In this document: positions 18,055 through 25,689 of the stretch, in pieces
Layout: each line of letters starts with the position of its first letter
How positions within the stretch are numbered: position 1 is the first letter of the stretch
NCBI RefSeq assembly: GCF_022398315.1
Contig: NZ_JAKEVF010000002.1
Location: 62,477-126,476 of the forward strand
Direction: 5' to 3'
Origin: Shewanella sp. Isolate11
Lineage (GTDB): Bacteria; Pseudomonadota; Gammaproteobacteria; Enterobacterales; Shewanellaceae
Length of the DNA: 64,000 bases
The notes under the pieces: model-generated
Databases searched by the model: none
Seen by the model: the letters and a program-made list of their open reading frames with translations, nothing else
Told to the model about the DNA's origin: nothing
Program-made: the position numbers and the translations under genes

Positions 18055-18552
18055 ATGAAAATTAATCCCGAATTTTTCCCGTTAACCGATTTAGCGACAC
18101 GCTTTGTTGGCCAATTAGCCCAATGTCGTCGCTTGAAACTAGGTGTATTGGAAGCTAGCGAACATCATGTATTGATTGAGCTGCCTTATAGTACCGAATT
18201 GATAGGTTATCCTGAAACCGGCGTTATTCATGGTGGGGTGATAACCACTTTGATGGATACTGCCTGTGGCAGCGCCGTAGTTTGCAGTATTTTTGATAAA
18301 TATAAGTCACTCGAACTTTCTCCAACTTTGGATTTACGAGTCGATTATATGAAGCCTGCTGAGCCGAATAAAAGCGTGTTTGGTTTTGCTGAGTGTTATC
18401 GTTTGTCTTCTAGTGTGGCATTTACTCGCGCCATTGCTTATCAAGACTCTATCGATGATCCTATTGCTCATGCCGTTGGCTCATTTATGCGGATCAGCCC
18501 AGAAATGGTAGGTGAGACATTTAGACGAGCATTGATGGGAGAGAGCGAATGA
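18055..18552 (+). CDS. PaaI/hotdog-fold thioesterase family protein
   Basis: This is a 165-residue single hotdog domain. The motif TGVIHGGVITTLMDTACGSAV near residue 57 is the PaaI/YbgC-type active-site helix, with the HGG turn and an acidic Asp on the helix. A specific acyl-CoA substrate cannot be named. It starts 17 bases after hinT and overlaps the next hotdog gene by four bases (ATGA), suggesting a co-translated heteromeric or functionally paired thioesterase. Confidence 0.85.
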   Translation: MKINPEFFPLTDLATRFVGQLAQCRRLKLGVLEASEHHVLIELPYSTELIGYPETGVIHGGVITTLMDTACGSAVVCSIFDKYKSLELSPTLDLRVDYMKPAEPNKSVFGFAECYRLSSSVAFTRAIAYQDSIDDPIAHAVGSFMRISPEMVGETFRRALMGESE

Positions 18553-19004
18553 GTCAACAAGTGACTGACGAAATGAACGTCAAAGCGATCCTGAAAAAAG
18601 CTACCGAACTTAACGATTTCAGCGACCTTCTAGCGCACGTACCTTATGCTAAATTTATTGGTATGGAAGTGGTGCGTTTTGGTGATGAACTGGTATTTCA
18701 GTTACCAGCCAAAGATGAAAATATCGGTAATCCGACCCTGCCGGCTATTCATGGTGGTGTGATTGCAGGCTTTATGGAAATGTCGGCTATTGTGCAATTA
18801 ATGGTGTTTATGCAAACTACTAAAGTTCCCAAAATTGTCGATTTTTCAATTGATTATTTAAGAGCTGGTTATCATAGAGATAGTTTTGCAGAGTGTAAAA
18901 TAACTCGTCAAGGTCGACGGGTTGCCAATGTGAATATCAATTGTTGGCAGACCAATCGAAAATCGCTTATTGCTACGGCGCGAGCTCATTTTCTGATTGA
19001 ATAG
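18549..19004 (+). CDS. PaaI/hotdog-fold thioesterase family protein (second of pair)
   Basis: This is a 151-residue hotdog domain with PAIHGGVIAGFMEMSAIVQL near residue 75. The helix carries Glu (FMEMS) where the first copy carries Asp, as occurs in different PaaI subgroups. The preceding gene overlaps its start by four bases. The two proteins are related but clearly diverged, so this is an old duplication rather than a recent one. Substrate unknown. Confidence 0.85.
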   Translation: MSQQVTDEMNVKAILKKATELNDFSDLLAHVPYAKFIGMEVVRFGDELVFQLPAKDENIGNPTLPAIHGGVIAGFMEMSAIVQLMVFMQTTKVPKIVDFSIDYLRAGYHRDSFAECKITRQGRRVANVNINCWQTNRKSLIATARAHFLIE

Positions 19005-19039
19005 TGTCGTTAAGTGTCTGCATAAAGGAGATAATGAAG

Positions 19040-19423
19040 ATGAAATACCTTGTTATATTATTGCTACTAGGCTTGAGTGCCTGTGCTCATAACACTGCAG
19101 GCATTATGGCAAGCTCGACCGGCGAGCAGCGAATTGATAACAGTTCATTTGCCAGCGATGTTATTGTTGAACGGGTATTTATTCGCTCCAATGCTGATCG
19201 ATTGACCGCAGCTGGTATTATCCGTAGTCAGGTTTCAACCGATACCCATTTGCAGTATAAGTTTACTTGGTATGACGTTAATGGCTTAACTATCGAAGAT
19301 GAAGGCATGAGCTGGAAGGCGTTAAAGCTTCATGGCATGCAACAGATGCAAGTTAATTCTGTGTCACCAACCAGCCAAGCAGTTCGCTGCGAACTTTATG
19401 TCAGAAAAGTCTTTTCTAACTGA
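19040..19423 (+). CDS. ycfL: YcfL-family lipoprotein
   Basis: This is a 127-residue protein with a lipoprotein signal (KYLVILLLLGLSAC) whose lipobox LSAC puts the modified Cys near residue 16. The rest, with VERVFIRSNADRLTAAGIIRSQ and YKFTWYDVNGLTI, matches the DUF1425/YcfL family of small beta-sandwich outer-membrane lipoproteins. In E. coli ycfL lies between hinT and lpoB-thiK. The AAGGAG at 19025-19030 is well spaced for the ATG at 19040 and too close for that at 19034. Function unknown. Confidence 0.8.
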   Translation: MKYLVILLLLGLSACAHNTAGIMASSTGEQRIDNSSFASDVIVERVFIRSNADRLTAAGIIRSQVSTDTHLQYKFTWYDVNGLTIEDEGMSWKALKLHGMQQMQVNSVSPTSQAVRCELYVRKVFSN

Positions 19424-19448
19424 TTAATATCCAGAAAAATGATTAACC

Positions 19449-19476
19449 AAATGCCAGCAATATGCTGGCATTTTTT
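19449..19476 (+). terminator. intrinsic terminator after ycfL
   Basis: AAATGCCAGCA, a three-base ATA loop and TGCTGGCATTT, then T residues. It insulates the hinT group from the thiamin operon. Confidence 0.92.
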
Positions 19477-19513
19477 ATTGGGTTAAATTTTAGTCGTACA
19501 ATTTTATAAAAAG

Positions 19514-19544
19514 TTGTCAACAAATTGTATTAGTCATGTATAAT
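19514..19544 (+). promoter_or_regulatory. promoter of the TPP-riboswitch operon
   Basis: An extended -10 (TGTATAAT, hexamer 19539-19544) follows a TTGTCA -35-like hexamer at 19514-19519. The 19-base spacing is long, but the TG extension compensates. The predicted start near 19551 is where the riboswitch begins. Confidence 0.6.
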
Positions 19545-19550
19545 CGGCCT

Positions 19551-19655
19551 CGCCAAGGGGTGTTAGTCGTTACCAAACAGGTAGTTGGCTCACTGAGATG
19601 TCGTTAGACAAACCCTTAGAACCTGATCCGGCTAATACCGGCGTAGGAATGGTCC
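19551..19655 (+). promoter_or_regulatory. TPP (THI-box) riboswitch
   Basis: The conserved aptamer blocks appear in order: GGGGTG at 19557-19562, CTGAGATG at 19593-19600, then ACCCTTAGAACCTGATC at 19612-19628, and GGCTAATACCGGCGTAGGAA at 19630-19649. These are the hallmark thi-box segments that bind thiamin pyrophosphate. The short closing stem CCA/TGG flanks them. Downstream, a hairpin at 19704-19729 hides the ribosome binding site of the TonB receptor gene, so control is probably at translation initiation. Confidence 0.96.
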
Positions 19656-19703
19656 ATCACAATAAAATTTGACTGTGCTGTCGTTCACGCTTCCTTAAGT
19701 GCC

Positions 19704-19729
19704 GGATCTCAAAACTATATTTGAGGTCC
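19704..19729 (+). promoter_or_regulatory. Shine-Dalgarno sequestering hairpin (riboswitch expression platform)
   Basis: GGATCTCAAA (19704-19713) pairs with TTTGAGGTCC (19720-19729) over ten base pairs, one of them G-U, around a six-base loop. The right arm contains the GAGG ribosome binding site, two bases before the ATG at 19731. In the folded state the start would be closed to ribosomes. Confidence 0.75.
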
Positions 19730-19730
19730 T

Positions 19731-21887
19731 ATGATTACAACAAAATCCCTATCTCCTATTGCGTTGGCTGTTTGTGCTGCGCTGACTCACACTTCACTGT
19801 TGGCCAATGATAAAACGCGGATAGACAATGAGATTCCTACTGCAGATGAAAAAATGGAAGTGGTAGTTGTCACATCCGATTTTCGTCAATCCGCTATCGA
19901 TAAGATGCCATCGAGTATTACCGTTATCGATCAACAACAGATTGAAGATGAAGGTGCACAACACTTCGAAGATGTGCTTAACTCAATTGCCAATTTCAAC
20001 TGGTCTGGCGGCAGTTCACGAGCGAAATACTTTCAAATTCGCGGCGTAGGTGAACAGGAAGAATATCAAGGTGCACCTAATTCATCAGTGGGTTATATCA
20101 TCGACGATATCGACCTTTCTGGCTTAGGGATGATCTCCAGCATGTACGACTTACAACAAGTCGAGGTGCTTCGTGGACCACAGGGCACACGCTATGGGGC
20201 GAACGCACTAGCAGGCTTAATTTATCTAAAGAGTAATGACCCTACGGCCACATTTGAACATGGCGCAGAAGTCTCGCTAGGTGATGATCAACTACGCACC
20301 ATTAGTGGCTTCAGCTCGGGTCCTATTAGCGATACATTGTTGTATCGTGTTTCGCTACAGCAGCATCAGCAAAATGGTTATCGTGACAACCTCTATTTAG
20401 ACCGAGATGATACCAATGGCCGTGATGAATTGACTGGGCGAATCAAGTTGCGCTGGTATGCGACTGATTCTCTGTCTATCGATTTCAATTTGTTACATGC
20501 TAATTTTGATAATGGTTACGATGCGTGGACTCTGGATAACAATGGTTTTGATACCCTGACAGATATTCCGGGGGTCGATACGCAGCGCACTACAGGTGGC
20601 TCTATTAAATTTACCTACTCAGGTGCAGAGCAGTTTGAACTGGTGTCTTTAACGTCATTGGCCCAAACCTCTACCCATTATGGTTATGATGGCGACTGGG
20701 CAAATCCTGATTATTGGGCTGCCAAAAGCTGTTATGGTGCGCCTTGTGAGTATGATTATACTTGGGACAAGTTAGGCGATAGGCAAACCCTTTCGCAAGA
20801 GTTTCGCCTAAGCTCGACCGAGGCTGGACGTATTTTCAATGGCAGTACAGACTGGCTGGTAGGCCTATATGCTATGAGGCTGGATGAAGATAATCACACT
20901 ACCGAGTTTTACAATGGTTGGGTCGATGAGTTAACAGCTGAATACAATGCGACTAATTTAGCGGCATTCGCTCAGTTAGACAGCGACCTTGGTTCAGGTT
21001 ATAGCCTATCTGTCGGCGCACGTATTGAGCGTAGAGAAAGTGAATATCTAGATAGTGTGGGCGATGGCTTTGCCCCTTCAGAAAATATGTGGGGTGGTCA
21101 TGTCGCGTTAAGTAAGGCATTAAATCCAGATCATCAAGCCTACATCCGTGTCGCTCGCGGCTATAAAGCCGGCGGATTTAACATGTCACTTCCAGCTGCG
21201 CTTGCGGATAAAAAAGAGTTCCAAACTGAAACCCTATACAACTATGAACTAGGCTTAAAGTCGAGTTGGTTACAGGGCGATGTCACGACTCATGCTTCGC
21301 TGTTTTATATGGATAGACAAGATCAGCAAGTTGCTGCGTCACAACAAAATCCTCTTGAGCCACAAAAATTTATTCTTTATACCGAGAATGCAGGTAGCTC
21401 AAACAACTATGGTGCCGAGTTTGAAGCAAATTGGTATGCCACTGATAATTTGAAGCTATACGGCACATTGGGCTGGTTAGAAACCGCTTATGGAGATTAT
21501 AAGTATCTCGATAAATACGGCACGCCAGTGGATCTTAGTGGCCGAGAATTAGCTCATTCACCTAACTTTACCTATAGTGCCGGTGCCACTTATCGTACCG
21601 ACAATGGTTGGTTTGCCAATTTAACAGGCAGTGGTAAAAGCGAGTTCTATTATTCAGACAGTAACGAATCTAAATCAGACCCTTATACTATCTTCAATGC
21701 GCGTATTGGCTATGAAACTGAGTTGTGGTCAGTCTATCTCTGGGGACGTAATCTGTTTGATGAAAAATATGGTGTACGCGGATTCTACTTTGGTAATGAG
21801 CCGGATATCGACTGGGCCGACAAGCAATATATTCGTTATGGAGACCCACGTCAGTTAGGCGTTACCGCCAATATCAAATTTATGTAA
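19731..21887 (+). CDS. TonB-dependent outer-membrane receptor, probable thiamin (or precursor) uptake
   Basis: This is a 718-residue protein. A signal peptide ends near LLAND (residue 26), a TonB box is visible in MEVVVVTS near 43, and a plug domain follows with SSITVIDQQQIEDEG near 62, YFQIRGVGE near 102 and VEVLRGPQGTRYGANALAG near 145. After this comes a 22-strand-type barrel ending in aromatic/hydrophobic IKFM. The barrel signature GRNLFDEKYG is present near 680. The sequence alone does not give the substrate; the TPP riboswitch in its leader and the downstream pnuT and thiamin-kinase genes point to thiamin or a phosphorylated thiamin. Confidence 0.88.
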   Translation: MITTKSLSPIALAVCAALTHTSLLANDKTRIDNEIPTADEKMEVVVVTSDFRQSAIDKMPSSITVIDQQQIEDEGAQHFEDVLNSIANFNWSGGSSRAKYFQIRGVGEQEEYQGAPNSSVGYIIDDIDLSGLGMISSMYDLQQVEVLRGPQGTRYGANALAGLIYLKSNDPTATFEHGAEVSLGDDQLRTISGFSSGPISDTLLYRVSLQQHQQNGYRDNLYLDRDDTNGRDELTGRIKLRWYATDSLSIDFNLLHANFDNGYDAWTLDNNGFDTLTDIPGVDTQRTTGGSIKFTYSGAEQFELVSLTSLAQTSTHYGYDGDWANPDYWAAKSCYGAPCEYDYTWDKLGDRQTLSQEFRLSSTEAGRIFNGSTDWLVGLYAMRLDEDNHTTEFYNGWVDELTAEYNATNLAAFAQLDSDLGSGYSLSVGARIERRESEYLDSVGDGFAPSENMWGGHVALSKALNPDHQAYIRVARGYKAGGFNMSLPAALADKKEFQTETLYNYELGLKSSWLQGDVTTHASLFYMDRQDQQVAASQQNPLEPQKFILYTENAGSSNNYGAEFEANWYATDNLKLYGTLGWLETAYGDYKYLDKYGTPVDLSGRELAHSPNFTYSAGATYRTDNGWFANLTGSGKSEFYYSDSNESKSDPYTIFNARIGYETELWSVYLWGRNLFDEKYGVRGFYFGNEPDIDWADKQYIRYGDPRQLGVTANIKFM

Positions 21888-21892
21888 AGGCA

Positions 21893-21925
21893 TTAGGCTA
21901 GCAACAGTCTGCCTAGCCTAATTTT
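21893..21925 (+). terminator. probable intrinsic terminator/attenuator after the TonB receptor gene
   Basis: TTAGGCTAG (21893-21901) and CTAGCCTAA (21913-21921) pair perfectly over nine bases around an 11-base loop, followed by TTTT. Downstream genes have no obvious promoter of their own, so this may be a partial terminator that lowers their expression relative to the receptor. Confidence 0.6.
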
Positions 21926-21958
21926 AAAACCGATTTTTATATTTAAACCTTGGAAATA

Positions 21959-22222
21959 ATGATGAAATTAACCGCTGAAATCAGTATGTATCCGCTAAAA
22001 GACAGTTATATTGACCCAATTGAATGGTTTATTAATCGTGTCGATAGTTACCCTAATATCGAGCGAAAGACCAATGCCATGGCAACCCAAGTTTGTGGTG
22101 AATATGCCGATGTGATGGCGATGCTTGCCACTGAAATGCAAGCGGCTCATGAAAAGTGGGGCAAGGCAGTATTCGTGGCGAAATTTATTGGTGGTGAGCT
22201 TAATTTATCCCATACCCAATAA
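21959..22222 (+). CDS. YkoF-like thiamin/HMP-binding domain protein
   Basis: This is an 87-residue protein without a signal peptide. ISMYPLKDSYIDPIEWFINR near residue 7 resembles the start of the YkoF/MTH1187 ferredoxin-like domain, in which a short strand with a YPL motif precedes a helix. Bacillus YkoF binds thiamin and hydroxymethylpyrimidine. The position between a riboswitch-controlled receptor and pnuT supports this reading. The start is ATG 21959 or 21962 after TTGGAA; an in-frame TTG at 21950 is less likely. The family assignment is from sequence memory and is moderate. Confidence 0.6.
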   Translation: MMKLTAEISMYPLKDSYIDPIEWFINRVDSYPNIERKTNAMATQVCGEYADVMAMLATEMQAAHEKWGKAVFVAKFIGGELNLSHTQ

Positions 22223-22229
22223 TATTTTC

Positions 22230-22262
22230 ATCGCTAAGTTGGTTACAACCGACTTAGCGATA
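22230..22262 (+). repeat. 13-bp hairpin between the YkoF-like gene and pnuT
   Basis: ATCGCTAAGTTGG and CCGACTTAGCGAT form a 13-bp stem, with one G-U pair, around a seven-base loop. Only a weak T-rich stretch follows. It could be an mRNA-stability or attenuation element inside the operon. Confidence 0.5.
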
Positions 22263-22285
22263 AATTTGCTTAGAGTTGTAGTTCA

Positions 22286-22942
22286 ATGATGGATTTAACT
22301 AGCTCCGTAATGGGAGTAATAACAGATGCAATCGAACAAATGAGCGCCTTGACGGCTTGGGAAGCGGTGGGGGTTGTGCTGGCGATCGCCTATTTATGGT
22401 TGGCAATGAAAGGCAGTGTTTGGTGCTGGCCAGCCGCGCTGTTGAGTACCGCAATTTACACCCTGTTGTTTTGGGAAGTCTCGCTATTAATGGAGTCAGT
22501 ACTGAATGTCTACTATATGCTGATGGCCGTTTATGGCTATTGGTTGTGGACTCGGGGAAGGGGCGATGACAAAGGCGTCGAAGTGATAAGCTGGTCGCTA
22601 TCGCGTCATTTATTGTTGATTGCCATTTGTAGCCTTGCTTCCTTGGTGGTGGGATACTTTATGGCTAATTATACTTCCGCTTCGTATGCATACTTGGATG
22701 CGGCAACCACTTGTTTTGCGGTGATGACCACCTATCTTGTAGCGCAAAAAGTACTGGAAAACTGGCTCTACTGGGTGGTGATTGATCTTGTATCGATTTA
22801 TCTCTATTTCAGTAAGGGGTTAATGTTGACCGCGATGTTATTTGTCTTATATGTCGGTATGGCCATCGGTGGATATGTGCTTTGGCGGCGTTCGATGAGA
22901 GCTCATTCCTCAACGGCTTCAGGGCAACTTTCATTTGAATAA
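22286..22942 (+). CDS. pnuT: PnuC-family transporter, probable thiamin transporter PnuT
   Basis: This is a 218-residue inner-membrane protein with about seven hydrophobic helices. The PnuC-family features are the WEAVGVVLAIAYLWLAMKGS start near residue 25, the WCWPAALLSTAIYTLLFW segment near 47, and the VYYMLMAVYGYWLWTR segment near 80. PnuC homologues take up vitamins by facilitated diffusion and trap them through phosphorylation by a partner kinase. The TPP-riboswitch operon and the following thiamin-kinase-like gene make this PnuT rather than the nicotinamide riboside PnuC. The ribosome binding site is poor. Confidence 0.85.
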   Translation: MMDLTSSVMGVITDAIEQMSALTAWEAVGVVLAIAYLWLAMKGSVWCWPAALLSTAIYTLLFWEVSLLMESVLNVYYMLMAVYGYWLWTRGRGDDKGVEVISWSLSRHLLLIAICSLASLVVGYFMANYTSASYAYLDAATTCFAVMTTYLVAQKVLENWLYWVVIDLVSIYLYFSKGLMLTAMLFVLYVGMAIGGYVLWRRSMRAHSSTASGQLSFE

Positions 22943-22972
22943 TGGCAGCCATGCTGCAAAGGAGAGCCGATA

Positions 22973-24001
22973 GTGAGTGATATTGCAATTGATGATCATC
23001 TGGCTCTTTCGCGGCAATTGTTGCAGTTGATACCTGATTCTGTATTGGCTTCTTTAACTAGTTTTGGCTGTGACATATCCCAAGCACTCAATGTCGTTAG
23101 TTTATCCCGAGGCTTGAGCAATCAAAACTTTCTCATCACTCAGGCTAGCGGTCAGTATGTATTGAGAGTGAATAGTCTTGCTAGCAATGCGATATGCAGC
23201 CGCAGTGCAGAAGTGGCGAATTGGCGAGCTGCTGAAAGTGGTCAACTCGCCCCAGAGTTAATGTTCGTCTCAGCGGATAGGCAATATTTTTTAAGCGAGT
23301 TTATTGTCACCGATAAAGATTGGAGCGAGCTGATGACGGCTAATAGCGCACATCCTCTGATTGACAATCATCAACACTGGGGTGGGGTTGAGGAGCAATT
23401 GCTGTCACTGCTTAATCGCCTCAGTCAACTCCCTGCTCCGGATAATCATATCAGCGCCAGCGAGCAGTGGCAGACATATCTAACCTCTCTGAGCCAATGT
23501 GCGATTAAGCATGAGCCCGATAGCCAATGGCAACAGCGTTATTTGCATTTTTTAACTCATCAAACGCGTGTTAAGCAGATCCTAGCCATGCTAGATAGTT
23601 GTATGTTGTCAGCGCAGTACTGCCACCGTGACTTAAATCCACATAATCTATTGCTTAAAGATAACCGACTCTACTGCATAGATTTCGAATATGCTTGTTT
23701 ATCTCATCCACTTACAGATTTGGCGAGTGTGTTAGCGACCCATAGGTTATCGACGCCGCAGCGCCACTGGCTTATCAGTCAATATCTTTCTGGCCATCCG
23801 CATCTAACCCAAGATGCGTTAACTGCAGTGCCTGCCGCTATCGAACTTTATTGGTATTTTGCCTGCTGCTGGGGATTATTAATGGCCAGCCATGTCCAAC
23901 AGAACCTGAAGGACACCGGCTTTTTGCCAATGGTGATAAAGGGGCAAACTCCAGCAAGCTATTTAGCCTGTTATGATGATTGTCTCGCGCTTCTGAGTTA
24001 G
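22973..24001 (+). CDS. thiK: ThiK-like phosphotransferase (probable thiamin kinase)
   Basis: This is a 342-residue protein of the aminoglycoside/choline kinase fold. SLSRGLSNQNFLI near residue 43 fits the nucleotide loop, YVLRVNS near 60 the ATP-anchoring position, YCHRDLNPHNLLL near 218 the catalytic loop, and LYCIDFEYA near 233 the metal-binding Asp. Family members phosphorylate thiamin, choline or aminoglycosides. Here the operon (riboswitch, receptor, PnuT) and the local hinT-ycfL neighbourhood, shared with E. coli thiK, favour thiamin. The start is a GTG after AAAGGAG. Phosphorylation would trap thiamin taken up by PnuT. Confidence 0.75.
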   Translation: MSDIAIDDHLALSRQLLQLIPDSVLASLTSFGCDISQALNVVSLSRGLSNQNFLITQASGQYVLRVNSLASNAICSRSAEVANWRAAESGQLAPELMFVSADRQYFLSEFIVTDKDWSELMTANSAHPLIDNHQHWGGVEEQLLSLLNRLSQLPAPDNHISASEQWQTYLTSLSQCAIKHEPDSQWQQRYLHFLTHQTRVKQILAMLDSCMLSAQYCHRDLNPHNLLLKDNRLYCIDFEYACLSHPLTDLASVLATHRLSTPQRHWLISQYLSGHPHLTQDALTAVPAAIELYWYFACCWGLLMASHVQQNLKDTGFLPMVIKGQTPASYLACYDDCLALLS

Positions 24002-24116
24002 GTTTTAAGCGCTTTATTTTAATAATATCAATCGGTATTAACTCCTGTAATTAAGTAGGATTTTTCTGTTTGATTTGCTAGGCTACAAACCACTTTTTAT
24101 ATTTAGGAATACCCTA

Positions 24117-24665
24117 GTGGACGCTATTGAACTGCTGTTAACTCGTCAATCTTGCCCAAGACTTATTGCTCCGGCTCCCGATGAAGATCAACTTAACACC
24201 ATTTTAAGTGCAGGGATGCGTGTTCCCGATCATGCAGGCTTGACCCCTTGGGAGTTTATTATCTCGACTGGTGATGGCTTAGAAAAGCTGGGAGAGCTGT
24301 TTGTGGCGGCAAGTAAAGCAGCCGGTGAAGATGAGACTGTGTTAGTTAAGGTCGGCAATATGCCTCTGCGAGCCCCTATGGTTATTACCGTGGTGGCTAA
24401 GGTGGTTGAGCATCCTAAAGTGCCAGTGCTAGAGCAGCATATTGCGGCGGGTTGTGCCTGTATGGCAATGCAACAAGCGGCCTTTGCATTAGGATTAGGT
24501 GGCATTTGGCGAACTGGTGGTTTAGCCTTTAATCAACAATTACATCAGGATTTAGGCTTAAGCGCAGATGATCAGATTGTTGGCTTTCTCTATTTAGGCA
24601 CTCCAGCAGTGAATGCTCCGATTAAACCCCTTAAATCAGCAGATCATCTGGTGCGCTATCTGTAA
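24117..24665 (+). CDS. YdjA-type nitroreductase (FMN oxidoreductase)
   Basis: This is a 182-residue member of the compact nitroreductase subfamily. DAIELLLTRQSCPRLIAPAP starts the chain just as in E. coli YdjA, GMRVPDHAGLTPWEFI near residue 32 is the FMN loop, and GLGGIWRTG near 128 is the second flavin contact. I chose the GTG at 24117 on this homology and the upstream AGGAA; an in-frame start at 24075 would add a hydrophobic extension. It reduces nitro compounds or quinones with NAD(P)H; the natural substrate is unknown. Confidence 0.88.
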   Translation: MDAIELLLTRQSCPRLIAPAPDEDQLNTILSAGMRVPDHAGLTPWEFIISTGDGLEKLGELFVAASKAAGEDETVLVKVGNMPLRAPMVITVVAKVVEHPKVPVLEQHIAAGCACMAMQQAAFALGLGGIWRTGGLAFNQQLHQDLGLSADDQIVGFLYLGTPAVNAPIKPLKSADHLVRYL

Positions 24666-24673
24666 CTTAGATT

Positions 24674-24689
24674 TGTGACCTAGCTCACC
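24674..24689. promoter_or_regulatory. strong candidate CRP site in the gap after the nitroreductase gene
   Basis: TGTGACCTAGCTCACC fits TGTGA-N6-TCACA at nine of ten positions. It lies nine bases after the nitroreductase stop. The gap it opens (24666-25022) contains no credible gene, so the site may serve the possible small RNA described next. Confidence 0.6.
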
Positions 24690-24755
24690 CTAGACTTTGG
24701 TCGTGTTTACACCAGCTGCAGAACTGTCAAAGTGTGACAGCCGTATGATTATATG

Positions 24756-24813
24756 CGTCAGTTTTCACCCTTAAGTGATTTTTGTTGCTCGCCTCCCAGG
24801 CGGGCATTTTTTT
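24756..24813 (+). ncRNA. possible small RNA ending in an intrinsic terminator
   Basis: This is a hypothetical transcript inside the 357-base gene-free gap 24666-25022. A CRP-like site (24674-24689) and a hairpin (CTGTCA/TGACAG, 24724-24740) lie upstream. A TATGAT hexamer at 24744-24749 could be a -10 box, giving a start near 24756. The end is a strong terminator (24787-24813): GCTCGCCT, CCC loop, AGGCGGGC, then seven T residues within ATTTTTTT. The region 24814-25022 is AT-rich with nothing I can name. The terminator could instead simply end the nitroreductase transcript. Confidence 0.35.
24787..24813 (+). terminator. intrinsic terminator, 122 bases after the nitroreductase gene
   Basis: An eight-pair stem (GCTCGCCT with AGGCGGGC, one G-U pair) has a CCC loop and a run of T residues. 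The unusual distance from the nearest stop codon is why a separate small transcript is considered. Confidence 0.85.
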
Positions 24814-25022
24814 GTCTGCATTTTTGTCGGCATAGGCATCACATGTGCCAAACGAGTCAGAATTATGCTTAGTTTTGCCGAACATCTAGGCTCTTTGCAG
24901 GCTGCAGCTCGCTGTTTTCATGTCGCTACAATGAATTAATGGCTGCTTCATAGGTTAATTTAATTAATTCATGTTTAATAAACTTAACTGTTATATTGAT
25001 ATGAATGAAAGGGTTAAGCGCC

Positions 25023-25547
25023 ATGGAGAATTCAGTGGTTATTGCGACAACGCCACGTTTAATACTGAGATTAATGACTCTAGCCGATGCCGCTTTTATG
25101 CTCGAGTTGCTCAACAGTGATGGCTTTATTGAGCACATTGGCGATCGTCAAGTCCGCACCCTTGCAGAGGCTAAAATTTATATAGCTCAAGGCACACTAC
25201 AAAGTTATCAGGTTTATGGCCATGGCATGTATGTGATGGAATTGCTACATACAGGTCAGCCGATTGGTGTGGCGGGATTAGTTAAGCGCCCTGAGCTTGA
25301 GCACACCGATTTGGGTTATGCATTATTACCATCATTTTTTCAGCAAGGTTATGCCATTGAAGCTGCCCGTGCCGTATTAGTTCACAGTGATGAACTGCGG
25401 CTAAATCCGTTAGTGGCTATTGTGGCTATGAATAACCTTCCATCAATTAATTTGCTACAAAAACTTGGTTTTACTTTTCAACATCAAGTGTCATTCAAGT
25501 CCGATGAAAAGCTGTTGCTTTTCAAAAGAGAGCTTGAATTTGCTTAG
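25023..25547 (+). CDS. GNAT acetyltransferase, RimJ/RimL type
   Basis: This is a 174-residue N-acetyltransferase domain. IATTPRLILRLMTLADAAFML near residue 6 is the RimJ/RimL start, and GYALLPSFFQQGYAIEAARAVL near 100 is the acetyl-CoA segment. NLPSINLLQKLGF near 140 is the common C-terminal motif. The ATG at 25023 has AAAGGG about nine bases upstream; an ATG at 25005 is less likely. It is the first of three consecutive unrelated-looking GNAT genes. Substrate unknown. Confidence 0.85.
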   Translation: MENSVVIATTPRLILRLMTLADAAFMLELLNSDGFIEHIGDRQVRTLAEAKIYIAQGTLQSYQVYGHGMYVMELLHTGQPIGVAGLVKRPELEHTDLGYALLPSFFQQGYAIEAARAVLVHSDELRLNPLVAIVAMNNLPSINLLQKLGFTFQHQVSFKSDEKLLLFKRELEFA

Positions 25548-25689
25548 GTTTTTTTGATAGTTTGGAACTTCGGCACTTTGAAATGGCGTCTTTATCGTCG
25601 GCTTATCTTGGGTGTAATTGGTCAGAAGTTGCTGCTAGCTTCATTAATTTTTCATATTTAATTGATATAAAGCCTTGAGGGTTCCGTTG

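Noticed and set aside
24030-24040. AATCGGTATTA as a MITE right end
   Set aside because: It has a mismatch to the element end and no opposite arm.
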